Below are positions 20,279 to 31,345 of a stretch of DNA of 64,000 nt, in pieces. This stretch comes from Paramyrothecium sp. XJ0827 (lineage: Eukaryota; Ascomycota; Sordariomycetes; Hypocreales; Stachybotryaceae), in the NCBI GenBank assembly GCA_020881915.1, contig JAJFPB010000006.1, positions 1,426,001-1,490,000 on the forward strand. The letters are read 5' to 3'. Both the position numbers and the translations under genes were made by a program. The stretch's first letter is position 1, and each line of letters begins with the position of its first letter. The notes beneath the pieces are model-generated. The model ran no database searches and was not told where the DNA came from. It saw nothing but the letters and a program-made list of their open reading frames with translations.

Positions 20279-21764
20279 TCATCTCTGGTTTCCATCCATA
20301 TGCCAGGGGAACATATCAACAGGAGGCTGGGCTTGGTATCCAAGGTCGTGCGACTGTGGTTCTGGATCAGGCCCCCCCGACCATTCATTCGGGTTCTGGG
20401 GCGCGGTATCCATCTCGTGTGGTGTCGTCCGCCTCTCCGCGGGCCATGTCCACGCTTGTAGTTGGTCTGGATACATGGTCGTCTCTGGCCTTTCTTCCTG
20501 GGGGTTCTGGTCCCCAGGAGCTTGGGCTCTCGACGCCTCAACTTCAGACGGGCGGCGCCCCGCGGAGTAATACGACATTTGTGGGCCTTTCCGTGTATTG
20601 GAGGAAGCAGAACGAACCGTTGGAGATGAATATTGGCTGGGATCCCAAACGACTGCTGGCTGCACAGTCGTCGTAGTCGTGTTTCTCCGTCGTCTGAAGA
20701 TGTACACCAATGCGAGGACCAGGAAAATGAAAGCGGAGGCACTTCCAACGGCAATACCGGCAATCGCGCCGGTGCTCAAAGATCCGCTTGATTGCGCTGC
20801 TGCTGCCGTCGGCGTGGATGTTGGCGAGGACACTCCCGTGGACGAAGGCGTGGCAGTAGCCGTAGCTGTGACTGTGGTTTCACTGCTGTTGGAGACACCG
20901 TTCGGCGTGACATTGTCATACGCTGCGCAATCACTAACCGGAACTGCCAGCGGGCAGGTTGGATTTTGGCACAGGCTGAAAAGTTGCGGCCCCACGGTCG
21001 GGTTGAATGTAATGGCCGGTGCGCAGCGGACGTTGTATAGACTGTTCATCCGCGTGCGAAACGTCTCTGCGTCTTGTTTCGTGAAGCCATAGAAAATGGC
21101 TGATTGCGTCAGTTGGTTTATAAAGTAGCCGAGCTGGTTGTTGTCCAGGTTCATGAACTTGTGAGCGTAGGCCGGCTGGACGGGTCCGTTTGAGTTGGCT
21201 AGTCGTGGAATCGGATGAGTGCAGGCAAATAGTCGACTAAAGGCCGTGAAGAAATTACCAAACAGGTGGCTACCAACATTTGTATGAGCGAGGTCTTCTG
21301 GTATAGGTCCATATGTTGAATTTGTACGGATGAACTCACTATTGGTTTGAAGTGTTGGTCATAGGGAGCGTGTCTGTTTGGTCCGTCAAGAACTTGGCGA
21401 GAGGCTCAGTACCGCCTTGGTCCAGCCAATTGATCTGGATGGCCATATTATTCACATTTGTGGAGGCTCTCGATCCATTGAAGTACTGCCGCAGGTCGAT
21501 TTCGACATCGTTGAACTTGCCCGGCCGAAAGATCCCGGTCAGCTCGGATGGCGTGTCTTTCAACTCGGTTCCTCCTTCGAAAGCCAATGCTACGATGTGC
21601 CTGATAAGATTCTGTTGTGTGTCACTGGTGTTTGATCCGTAGTATGCCTCGGCATAGTAGTCACATAGCGATGCATTGCTTGGTCGTTGTGCAAGACCGG
21701 ACCCGGCGAGTATGCCGAGGCACGCAAGCACGGCCTTAAGTTGGACTCGTTCCGATTTTGCCAT
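20279..21764 (-). CDS. Single-pass membrane protein with Ser/Thr-rich stalk
   Basis: Two exons, 21340-21764 and 20279-21269, with an in-phase 70-base intron, give 471 aa. The ATG at 21764 is chosen because it gives a signal peptide (MAKSERVQLKAVLACLGILA, ending GSGLAQ). An ATG far upstream would add an unlikely leader. The extracellular part has several N-glycosylation sites and a conserved Cys-containing domain (INWLDQGGTEPL, YHLFGNFFTAFSRLFAC, cysteines near NPTCPLAVPVSDC). A Ser/Thr/Ala-rich stalk follows, then one membrane helix (IAGIAVGSASAFIFLVLALV), an RRRR stop-transfer and a Pro/Gln/Glu-rich cytoplasmic tail. The layout recalls fungal wall sensors, but I do not recognise the outer domain beyond its being a conserved ascomycete protein. 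Function unknown. Confidence 0.75.
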
Positions 21765-23506
21765 GGCGATCGCAGTAAGATAGCTGGTAACGACTCTCAG
21801 AGCGACGGAAATCTGGGCTAGGGGGAGCCTCATTAATATGAAAAGCGCTGGGAGACAAATCAACGTGCCAATTGAGAATCTGCTATGGTACTGATAGGTT
21901 CGGGTGGCGTTAGAGGGCCACATGGACAGGCAAGTCTACGATAACTGATTGCTCCTTGGAGTGACTTCGAGCTAGATTCGCGCATGCCCGCTGAGCCAGC
22001 CAGCTGGTACGATGGCTGCGAAGCTCCGTATCATCGAGACCTGTCTCCCACTAGTAAGGTTCAGTCTTTGTAGGGCTAGCTCCTGAAGTGTCTTGGCTTT
22101 CGCAGCTGAGAATGAGCTAGATCGCGTAGAGGCGCCTCTAAAAGCTTGTTTCTCTTCTAGACCTGCAAGGCGTGCTTTACTGGCTTGACAAGCTTCGCTA
22201 GACTCGAACGGATCTCTCGTGATCCCCGACACAACGGCTCGAGCCTTTCTCACATCCAATTGCAGTCATGCGGGGCCCTGACAATCTATAGCCAATTTTC
22301 ATGCATGTATGATTGTTATGTCTCATCACTGCGTAGCTCAAGTTAGGGGTGCACCAATGCTCTTTCATGTGTCAATTGACGGATGATGACAAGCCAAGAT
22401 GTTAGCTACCATCCAAGTGCGCGCAGTCTTCCCACAACGTTGGTGGGTAACAGCAAGCTTCTTAGTTTTTGGAGAGGAAGCTCCGCTTGGTCGAATTCTA
22501 CCTGGGCCTAATTCTCCTTCACCAAGCGAGACGCCTGCTCCCGACTAAAAATATGTCTTCCTACACACGTCCTTGTGTACCTGGCTTTGTAACACTTGAG
22601 ACAAAACCCATTGGATGTTTTTATGGAAGAGATGTGCTTGATGGCAAGTCTGGGCCTTCGAAGCTGTAATTTCATTCATCTACATTGTTCCTGATGGTTA
22701 GACTATGTTACGGTAGCCTGCCGCTAGCCACGGTGTGGATGCTCGTCGCGAAACCAGTGGAGTCCGTTACTGGGCTACAGCCACAAACCGTTTATGTGAA
22801 CATTGTTGTCTCGCTCGGCGTTCTTCGTCGTCCTCATCGGGCTTGCAGGTTGTTGGCATATGGCGGTGGTTGCGAGCCCCGGGATAGAAAGTGGTGAACC
22901 TATAGGTTGACCATTTGGAACATGGAGCGACGCTGGAGACAAGCTGTCGTGCCTCATTACCATTATATCAGAAGCCCCAAGCATCGGCGTAACTCGAGGA
23001 GAAAGCCGAATCGCTAGACCAGACATTGCTGGCCATCGGCCGTGAAATTATGGCTGGGGTTCCGGCCCAACTTTATCTCTTCGGCCATTCCAGCCGCCCT
23101 CGTGATACCCGGCGCCACGAAAGTGTCAATGCCGTTGTGAAGCAGTTAGGTTTTGGAGAGGGGCCGCGGGAAATTTAGGCAAGTCAACACTACAGTATTG
23201 GCTGCGGTGCTTTTATCCGAAGACATGTGACTACAGCTACCGAAAACTGGTCGCAGTGGTGGAGGACCTGGTCTATGGAATCATCGTAGACTGCGTGATT
23301 CCACGAAAGCACACATTGCTGCGACAAGAAAGTGACATACGCTATGGACTTGTTTCGAACCTTCCACGACCATATTCTCATCGACTTCTCCCTTGTCCAT
23401 GGCAAAATGGGTTGCGCGAGTAGGAAGATGTTCATTGACACGAGTTCCGTTGACATTTGCGCACTGGAAGTGAGGCCCATGATTTAAGTGCCACAGCTTA
23501 GTCCAC
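21765..23506. other. Intergenic stretch of about 1.7 kb
   Basis: Short frames on both strands show no domain I recognise. It includes the promoter of the membrane protein (left side) and the 3' flank of the GH2 gene (right side). No repeat or RNA gene is evident. Confidence 0.4.
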
Positions 23507-26203
23507 TCAACTGGATTTTAGAATGAGCTGAGCACTATCAAGCCCCTCGCTTTTCACGGTCACTGCGATCTTCCCAGCTTTGCCAGTGCCTGCGACAATC
23601 GCGAGAGCCTTACCGCTGTATGTCCTGCGTTCGTGGCTGGGGAAGACGACCATATCCGCGGGGTCTCCATTGTCGGTAGCAACGATTCTGCCACGCCCAC
23701 AGACTGAGAATTTGACGCTGTTCGTAGCGTCTGCAACGATGTTTCCAGCGGAATCAACGACCTCCACGGTCAGGAATGATAAGTCCAAGCCATCGGCCGA
23801 AATCTCCCTTCGATCAGCTGTGAGTTTGAGGGCGGCAGGCCGGCCCGCTGTCTTCACTGTCGTTTCTGCCCATCTTTTGCCGTTCTTGTAGGCCACTGCA
23901 CGGAGCTCGCCAGGAGTGTACTTGACATCGTCCCAGCGAATTCGGTACTTGAAGGCTTCTAGCTTCTTGCGGCCAAGCGACTTGCCATTCAAGAACAACT
24001 CTGCCTCGTCACCACTGGTGAAGATGTGGACAGGTGTTACCTCGCCCTCTCTGCTAGGCCAGTTCCAGTGCGGCAGAACGTGCACCATTGGTAAATCAGG
24101 TCGCCAGCGTGCCTGGTACAAGTAGAAGCGGTCCTTCATGAAGCCGGCCAGATCGATGATACCAGAGTACGAGCTTCGAGCAGAATAGTAAGGAGTCGGC
24201 TCGCCGATGTAGTCAAAGCCGGTCCACACGAACTCGCCTGCGACGTACGGGTTCCGATCTTGCGTTGCAAATACCTTGTCTGGAGAGGAACCGAAGTTTG
24301 CCGTGTAGAGCTCATAAGCACTGACTTGTGCAAGAGTTCCATTGCCGCCAGACGTCTCGTTCACAGGTGCGCCGGAGTCCACAGCCACAGGGAAGAAGTA
24401 TGTGCCGCGTGTACTCAGTGCAGATGCCGACTCACTCGTGACAATCAGCTTGTCTGGGTACGCGGCATGAAACAATGGGTAAGCAGGCGACGTGCGAATG
24501 CCAACGAGGTGAGAATAATTTGGTGTATCACGGATGCCGGCGCCCTGGTAATTGAGGCTCAAAATATCCATGATCCCAGGGAAAGGTGCTCCGGCGTTAC
24601 CCGGTTGCGCAAAATTCATCGACGAGGTTGTGGGCCGAGTATTGTCCTCTTCCAATATTATTTCATGGAGAAGCTTCCCGATTATAGCACCCTCCTGACC
24701 GCGCTGCTGCTCACTAACTTCATTTCCAAAGCTCCACATGATGATCGAAGCATGATTCCTGTCTCGACGCAGCATAGAGCGCAGGTCCTGCTCATGCCAG
24801 TCTGGGAAGATGAGATGGAAGTCATTCGCAGTCTTTGATCGGTTCCAAGAGTCAAACACTTCGTCCACGACGAGGAAGCCGTAGCGGTCACAAAGCTCCA
24901 GCAGCTCCGTTGCAGGTGGGTTGTGTGCCATTCTTATCGCGTTGGCGCCCATTTCCTTGAGAATCTCCAGCTTGCGCTCAGCCGCCCTCACGTTGAAGGC
25001 TGCACCAATGGCGCCGAGGTCATGGTGCTCATTGACACCCCGGATCTGGATGCGTTCGCCATTCACTTGCACGCCGCCATCTCCAGAGAATCCCAATCTG
25101 CGGATACCGAACTGTGTCTCGTACTGATCGACTTGGGTACCTTGGCTGTCGTAGACCTTCGTGACCGCCACGTGTAACTGTGGCTTTTGAGTTGGAGGTG
25201 GACCCCAAAGCTGTGGTCTTTGCACATCCACTGTCTCGCTTCCCACACCCTTTTTCTGGGAGGGTATGCTTAACTTGATTGGAGGAAACTCGGCAACCCT
25301 GCGGCCGGGTTTGTTTGTTTTAAGGTCCAGAACATGGAGTTGGGTGAGAACCTCAACGCCCACATCCGTGTCAGCCTTGTTTTCAACCTCAACCGAGATT
25401 TCGAGGGTAGCCGAGTCATCAGAAACTTCCTTGGTTGTGACAAAGGTACCCCAGTGGCCAATGTGCGTCTTTTCCACCTTGGTAAGCCAGACATTGCGAT
25501 ATAGACCGGCTCCTGGGTACCACCGTGCTGAGTCTGGGGGGTTGTCAAGACGAATTGCGAGCTGGTTATCTTTCTTGATATCCAAGTATGGCGTCAGGTC
25601 CAAACGAAAGCCGTTATATGGGTACGGCCAGCCCCCAACCAATTTCTCGTTGACCCATACCATGGCATAAGACATGGCGCCATCAACATCGAGGTAGATC
25701 TGCTTGTCCGCATCTTCCTTAGTGAGTTCGAGCTTGCGGCGATACCAGCCGACGCCGTGGACGGGCAGCCGACCCATTCCGCCTCCAATTATTGGGTCTT
25801 GTTCGGTGTAGAAAGGCCCAGCGATAGCCCAGTCGTGCGGCAACGTCACCGTGTCCCATTCCGCATCATCGAAATCGCTTTTCACGTATTCAATATCGCT
25901 CTCTGGTTGCCCTTCAGGCCGATCATGGTGCCTATCGGAATCGACAATGAAGCTGTTGCCCGATGGTAAAATCCAGGGTTTCAAGACTTCTACGTCTGTG
26001 AGATTCTCCTGATCTTGTCGCCAATCGTAAATGATCCCATCCGGGTTGGTTTCCGAGCGCCAGAACTGCCAACCTGCATTGAGACTGGAGCGAACACGTC
26101 CTGTGGCAGGTCCATTGTCTCGATTCTGCAATGTTAAAGGACCGGCTAACGAGGTGGCAGCTACTGCGAATAACAAGCACGTTTGTCTAGCCTGGAAGAT
26201 CAT
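23507..26203 (-). CDS. Secreted GH2 beta-galactosidase-like enzyme
   Basis: A single-exon protein of 898 aa from the ATG at 26203; an ATG three codons upstream (26212) is also possible. Residue numbers count from 26212. The signal peptide MIFQARQTCLLFAVAATSLA predicts secretion. Domains: N-terminal sugar-binding jelly roll (about 40-245, with LPHDWAI and GAGLYRNVWL), an Ig-like domain (250-380), the GH2 TIM barrel (about 380-690) and C-terminal beta domains including a DUF4982-like module (HIFTSGDEAELFLNGKSLG). The acid/base is Glu498 in MWSFGNEVS and the nucleophile Glu594 in VTSESASAL; GVNEHHDLG and RMAHNPPA are classic barrel motifs. The fold and retaining mechanism are clear. Whether the substrate is beta-galactoside, galactofuranoside or glucuronide is less so; beta-galactosidase fits best. 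Confidence 0.85.
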   Translation of the reverse strand: MIFQARQTCLLFAVAATSLAGPLTLQNRDNGPATGRVRSSLNAGWQFWRSETNPDGIIYDWRQDQENLTDVEVLKPWILPSGNSFIVDSDRHHDRPEGQPESDIEYVKSDFDDAEWDTVTLPHDWAIAGPFYTEQDPIIGGGMGRLPVHGVGWYRRKLELTKEDADKQIYLDVDGAMSYAMVWVNEKLVGGWPYPYNGFRLDLTPYLDIKKDNQLAIRLDNPPDSARWYPGAGLYRNVWLTKVEKTHIGHWGTFVTTKEVSDDSATLEISVEVENKADTDVGVEVLTQLHVLDLKTNKPGRRVAEFPPIKLSIPSQKKGVGSETVDVQRPQLWGPPPTQKPQLHVAVTKVYDSQGTQVDQYETQFGIRRLGFSGDGGVQVNGERIQIRGVNEHHDLGAIGAAFNVRAAERKLEILKEMGANAIRMAHNPPATELLELCDRYGFLVVDEVFDSWNRSKTANDFHLIFPDWHEQDLRSMLRRDRNHASIIMWSFGNEVSEQQRGQEGAIIGKLLHEIILEEDNTRPTTSSMNFAQPGNAGAPFPGIMDILSLNYQGAGIRDTPNYSHLVGIRTSPAYPLFHAAYPDKLIVTSESASALSTRGTYFFPVAVDSGAPVNETSGGNGTLAQVSAYELYTANFGSSPDKVFATQDRNPYVAGEFVWTGFDYIGEPTPYYSARSSYSGIIDLAGFMKDRFYLYQARWRPDLPMVHVLPHWNWPSREGEVTPVHIFTSGDEAELFLNGKSLGRKKLEAFKYRIRWDDVKYTPGELRAVAYKNGKRWAETTVKTAGRPAALKLTADRREISADGLDLSFLTVEVVDSAGNIVADATNSVKFSVCGRGRIVATDNGDPADMVVFPSHERRTYSGKALAIVAGTGKAGKIAVTVKSEGLDSAQLILKSS

Positions 26204-26258
26204 TTTGAACAAAGGTCGGAGACACTCGATGACTGTCTCGGTCCCTAGGTACGACCGA

Positions 26259-26289
26259 TTCGGACTATAAATGCAATCCGGTTAAGCGG
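26259..26289. promoter_or_regulatory. CGG half-sites upstream of the GH2 gene
   Basis: Within 90 bases of the GH2 start lie CCGATTCGG and a direct repeat CGG-TTAAG-CGG at 26279-26289. Zn(II)2Cys6 regulators bind CGG triplets in pairs, so these are candidate operator sites. The spacing is seen in the sequence; binding is inference. Confidence 0.3.
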
Positions 26290-27045
26290 AGACATACTTA
26301 TACCCCTCATAATCGCCCAGGAGTCCTCTGAAGAGAATCTTCCGACGGTAGCTGGTCCTTCATGCTCCGTGGAAGAATGTAACCATCTCCGCATAATACT
26401 GGCTAAGCTATCATGCATGCTCATTAAGAATTGGGGTACATCCTTGTCAGGCACTTGATGCACATGCATTCAAGCGGAACGGGTAAAATCTTCGGTATTT
26501 CTCGACAACATCCGTGAGGGTGTACATTATTCCGACGGAATAATTGCGAGCTTCTCTCCATGCATCATGCGGACGATCGCCGACTGATCATGCCACGCGC
26601 GGTTTTTCATCTAAATTCCCATTACTTCGCATTGCGACGTTCTGTACGTAAGTGATATGCCCGGCTTCGTGAGCTGTACCCGAGTCACCCGGTGCCGGAG
26701 GCTTTTCGATTTCGGATGACGCTTTACACTATTCACGGTAGTCAGGGCTATCAAACCTTCTTCAAAACCATGGTTTATTGTGAGTTAGATGACTGGGTTG
26801 TCGGGATCTATAAGATCAAAACGATGACTGGCAATCCCACCACTTGTGTTCTTCGTCTTCAGCGTATAAGCGCAAGCAAATCGGTACCTTTTCGAGGCCA
26901 TCACCAACTCAGTCTTGACATAGCTTCACACTAATCATGCACCTGAATACCTAGTCAAGGAGGAAGACCTCATCGCAATTATGGTAATTATATATCCAGA
27001 GCGGCTCCATCTGCCCATCTTGCATATGCGACAGATAGCAGCTAC
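26290..27045. other. Intergenic stretch, GH2 promoter side
   Basis: Upstream region of the GH2 gene and downstream flank of the DUF7708 gene. No supported coding sequence; the frame at 26692-26934 shows no domain. Confidence 0.45.
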
Positions 27046-28860
27046 TCACATAGCAAAGCGTTTTCCGAAAACAGATCTATTCCCAGCCTTCCTTAGCCGT
27101 GGGGGCACAGGCGGTACTTTCTCGACGTTGACGACCGTGACCCGATCGTTTTGTTGGTGCCCAATAGGCGGCTGGTAACGGCTCCAGTAGCTCACAACCA
27201 AAATCTTCACGGTTGACTCGGAGTCTCGTACGAGATCCGCAAGTCCTTCAAAAATCTGGGTCAGTTCTTTGCCGTCCTCTTCATTTTTGAGGATGTCCTC
27301 TGCTTCTATGACCACGAAAATTCCACCAGCTCCCTTAAGAAGGTAACCTAGGAGACCTAGCCACTCCTTTGTTGAATGTTGTCCGTTCAATTTCGCTGCG
27401 TTGAAATTCTCAGGATCATTCATAACGAAAGCTGGATTCGCACACATTGCCTGGGAAATCAATGACTTGAGGAGGTCTGATGCTGTGTCGTTGTGACTGC
27501 TGCCCTCGTCTGCTCGGTGATGGGAGAGGTACCAAACGACTTGTTTGTTGCACTGTCGTAGATGCCCGATAAGCTCAGTAGCTATCTCTTTAGCTTTATC
27601 ATGTGCTCGAGGCTGTATTTGAAGAACGACGAAGGACGAAATTGGGGTGGATATCCATTCACCAATCGAGTTTGATAGACGAATTGTGCTGTGATGGACT
27701 CGGCTGTTTCTCCATGGTGTAGCACGACGTATTAACGATTTATGTCTGCGAAGGTCGTTTTCCGGCGAACGATGTGAGCGAATAGAGGCCAAGACTTGAT
27801 TGAAATGAACGTCGATCACTAGAGGCTGTATCTTTTTGACCCCAAGATGAACATCGTGAAGTTTGATTGTATCGCCTTTGTGGGTAAGCTTTTGCCATGG
27901 CTCGTAGAAGGCACTGTACTGCTATGGATAGTGCACTTACGACTTATTATCTGCAGTATCGCTCCGACCTTATCATCCAATTCTGCCTGGGCTTTTGAGA
28001 ATCGCTGCTGCATTTCAAGTAGCGTCTCACCCTGCGTGTTGATGCGCTGCGTCATCTCATTGATTTGTCGGGTTTCCACTTTGGCTGAAATGCTAGCGAT
28101 TTCGCCTATTGATTGTGCACAGTTCCGAATCTGATTCACTGTGTCTTGATACTTGAGCTCGAAGGGCTTGAAGAGGGATGTCAAAGCGCGTCCTGCAGGT
28201 CCCATCTGGTACCATTTTACAGCTTGCCGGAGAAACAGGAGAATGTGCGCGTAGACATTTGCAACAGCATCTCTCATGCGGTCCGTCTGATACAGGTCAG
28301 CTGAAATATGGACGGTAGGAAGAGCCTCCGAGATAAGTGTGAGGCCTTGTGAGAAGTGATTGACTAAATTGGCATGATTTATGATGCCCTTGATTTGGAT
28401 TAGGACTTATCTACCCCATTGAATTCTGAGAACAAGGCGCTCACCATGAGAACAAACTTAACCAAGCCCCAAATCAAGGCGACATACTCCGGATGATGCT
28501 GAGCCATGGTATCGAATATTTTTCCGTACGCCATGATTCGGTTCGAGAGCCCACTAACAAATCTTATCGCCTGGCACTTGTCCCTCGCTCGTTGCGAATA
28601 TCGGTTCTCGGCCTGATTTACAGTTTCTAACAAGCTTTCAAGCGAAGTGGACGAGCATTTGCTTAGCCAGGCTGTGGCGAGTGAGTCTCCCTGGAACTCC
28701 TCCTGGAGGTTTCTTATCGCCAAAGAGAATGCTTCTGACGCGATGTCTCTAGAGCTGGGTCGCTGTCAATTATACCATTTGCTTTTCGAAAGTCCTCAAG
28801 AGCTTTTCTACATTACCTCATTGCTACTTGCCCCTCGCTGGGGCGTGTTGCCTGGGTCAT
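27046..28860 (-). CDS. DUF7708 (STAND-associated) protein
   Basis: Model of four exons, 28828-28860, 28445-28762, 27941-28388 and 27046-27875, giving 542 aa. The three downstream exons join in phase and restore family sequence. The first tiny exon (MTQATRPSEGQ, donor GTAGCA) is tentative, because the next exon has no early ATG. The protein shows the DUF7708 domain found in fungal NLR/STAND-like proteins: AYGKIFDTMAQHHPEY, ALIWGLVKFVLMGIINHA, MRDAVANVYAHILLFLRQA and AVKWYQ. A predicted coiled coil (about 195-260) and a C-terminal region follow (SLLKSLISQAM, IFVVIEAEDILKNEEDG, VKILVVSYW). No Walker A loop is visible, so it is not an active NTPase by itself. A role in self/non-self response is only suggested by its relatives. 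It is divergent from the gene at 29096. Confidence 0.72.
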
Positions 28861-29095
28861 GCTAGAGTGCGTCTGCCGAGCATGTTGCTCCGTCATTTCC
28901 TTTGAGGACACCCATAAATGCGGCCCAAATTCTAAGGAGCACAGGACATGGCATAATCGCAAGGCTGTGCTGTGCGACCGGTTCTGGCCATGTGACTCGC
29001 TGCAGGCTGGACCAATCATGGCGATGGACGCTGAATACAGATACCTCGGGCACACAACCTGACCATCGTCATTTAATCTCTCGCGCAACGACAAG
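28861..29095. promoter_or_regulatory. Shared divergent promoter region
   Basis: A 235-base gap separates the starts of the DUF7708 gene and the disordered-protein gene, so both probably draw on it. No clear TATA box stands out. Confidence 0.35.
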
Positions 29096-30992
29096 ATGGA
29101 GCGACGTGTGCAACCTGGAGTTGGCAAACGGAGGGCGAGTCCTAATCACACACTTGCACCATCGGTAGATCATGGATTCCAACTCTTGTCAGGCATGGGA
29201 ACTCAAGAGTCGTTGCAAAAGCGATACCGGCCGATCGTCGAACCGTGGCTCCAGATGCCGTCTGAAAAACCAGCCTCAACGACTTCGAACCACATCAACT
29301 TTGCAGAGCCTTCGCAACGTCAGACACCCACAGCTACGTCTGTTTACGCGCCTGAGATTCACCTCACTGACCGCCGCACAAGGCGTCCTTCTGGTGCTGG
29401 CTCAACCAGTTCTGATGACTCTGAAGACTTCCTCTTTCATTGGAAGATTCTTGCAAAACACAATGTCGGCCGCAATGGACAATTTCATGGCCTCTCTAGT
29501 GATGAGCGAGAGCGACCTCGAATAGCTCTGACTGACGGACAGCGGCGCCAGCTTATACCACCTGAAGAGCCGGTCATGAGCACACGACATATGAGGGGGT
29601 GGATTAACGGGCGGCGGCACCAGCCCATCTCATCTGAAGAACTCGGTTAGCACAAGCTCGTACATTGCTGCGAGAAGTTCCACGTTCGCAAGTACAAAAT
29701 GGCTGATAGATTTGCAAGACTTTACCGGGACAACAACAAATAATGAAGATGAACCATCTCGGGCTATACCGACCCCCCGAACCACTCCGGCGAACAAGCA
29801 GCACCAAGCCGCCATTCCACGAAGCACGTGGATGACCAGTCCTTCCGGCGTAGCGCCAATACCTTTGCTACCGACGATTCGCCCGATTTCGCCGATAGAA
29901 GGTGCTATACCAGTGAATCGCGCACAGATGCGTTCCTTGAGTGGTGATGAGCTTCTACTCAATCATCTCGATAATGGCCAGGACGCAGAAACTGTAAACA
30001 CTGGAAGTTACCAACCAGGTAACGGGAACGCTGCGCAAGACTCGATTACGATTGATGTGTCACCGCTAGACAATGACCGCTTACGCACAAGAGGTGGACC
30101 GCATCTATCCCATACACCAAATCCAACCCGCAACTCCGCCCTCACCTCGAACACGCCAAATAAGACCCAGTCCTCTGTGGTTACAACCGAACAAAAGAGG
30201 AAAACAGTTCCACAATCTTTCACTCAAAGACTGGCTGGCAAGATACAAACTCGGACTGATGTTCATTACACCATCTCAGAAGACTGTACGAATGAGCATA
30301 GAGTGACGGACCAGCGGCTGTGCGCTCTTCTAGATAAGCCCTCCTTGAAACAGAAGAGACCCGACACTGGAGCCAAAGGCTTGAACCAGCATTTCTTCCC
30401 TTTCCCTAATCCTCGTTCATATTTCCCAGTGGCCCAGTCTGCGCCCTTGCCTCCAAGCTTCGCGCCCATAGACATCAACAGCACAAAACGACCACGAGAG
30501 GCGGAGGCTATGAGAGCCGAGCTCGATGAGTTACATGTCATGGCCAAGGAAGTGAGGGACCGAAAGCGAAACCTGAAGAGCCTATTTCGGGCCCCCATCC
30601 ATCAGCCGCTCACCGAGGTATCACAAAGTAAACTAACTCGGGAAAGCCCCATTAAGAATGATAAGCAGTTACGGACTAGAACAACTAGGCGACGTGCCTG
30701 GCGACAACAATCCCGTCTTACCCGGGACCGTCTAGCCGGACGCGGCCAATCCCCCCGGCGAGGTATTAGCAGCTTAGGAGACCGAAGTAGAAGCCCCAGC
30801 GCAGAAGTATGGGACGCCGTTCTTAGGACCCTGGCCCCGGATCCTCAACCACCCAGCACTAGCTCATCTTTCGCATCCGCCGGCCCTTCGTCAACAACCT
30901 CGCAGCGCTTTCCCAAGAGCCTCTTGGCACTGAGGCCTAACGAAACTTCGACTTCCGATCTTAAAGGTGCCCAGAGCGTATCATACCTATGA
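29096..30992 (+). CDS. Disordered Pro/Ser/Arg-rich protein, function unknown
   Basis: Two exons are proposed, 29096-29645 and 29719-30992 (donor GTTAGC, branch GCTGAT, acceptor GCAAG), which join in phase to give 607 aa; without the splice the first frame stops at 29650. The protein is low in hydrophobic residues and rich in Pro, Ser, Thr, Arg and Gln, so largely disordered. Near its end lies EVWDAVLRTLAPDPQPPS followed by a Ser-rich tail, a motif I recall from conserved but unnamed fungal proteins. Arg-rich stretches (TRTTRRRAWRQQSR) could serve nuclear entry or nucleic-acid binding. No catalytic domain is seen. The C-terminal exon is well supported and the 5' exon less so. Confidence 0.55.
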
Positions 30993-31345
30993 AGTCTTCT
31001 GAAACCTACCATTTCACTTCGGGCATATGCTCAGGACTCAAGAAAGCCAACCGCATTTCAGATGGTGGTATTGATTACTTGGGCGAGCTCATGAACTAAA
31101 TGCAGCCTCATCTCACGAAGGCTCGGGACTTCAGTACGATCATAGACTTATCCGGAGGCAGAACTAGATTGACACAATGCATAATCAGCCACGCCAAGAA
31201 CGCCATTACTCGAGACCAAAACTTAAAACGTAATGCCCTGTTGCATGTCAAATCCTCCTCGTACTAGCTTTGAGAACTTGCAGTGTGAAGCAGCTTAATG
31301 AAAAAGAGCGTGTTTGGGAAAAGCTAAGTATATTTTACCAAGACG
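30993..31345. other. Gap between convergent 3' ends
   Basis: Sequence between the disordered-protein gene and the end of the AAA ATPase gene. No coding sequence is supported. Confidence 0.5.

Noticed and set aside
29604..29962. Minus-strand frames opposite the disordered-protein gene
   Set aside because: They are antisense shadows of a better supported reading frame.
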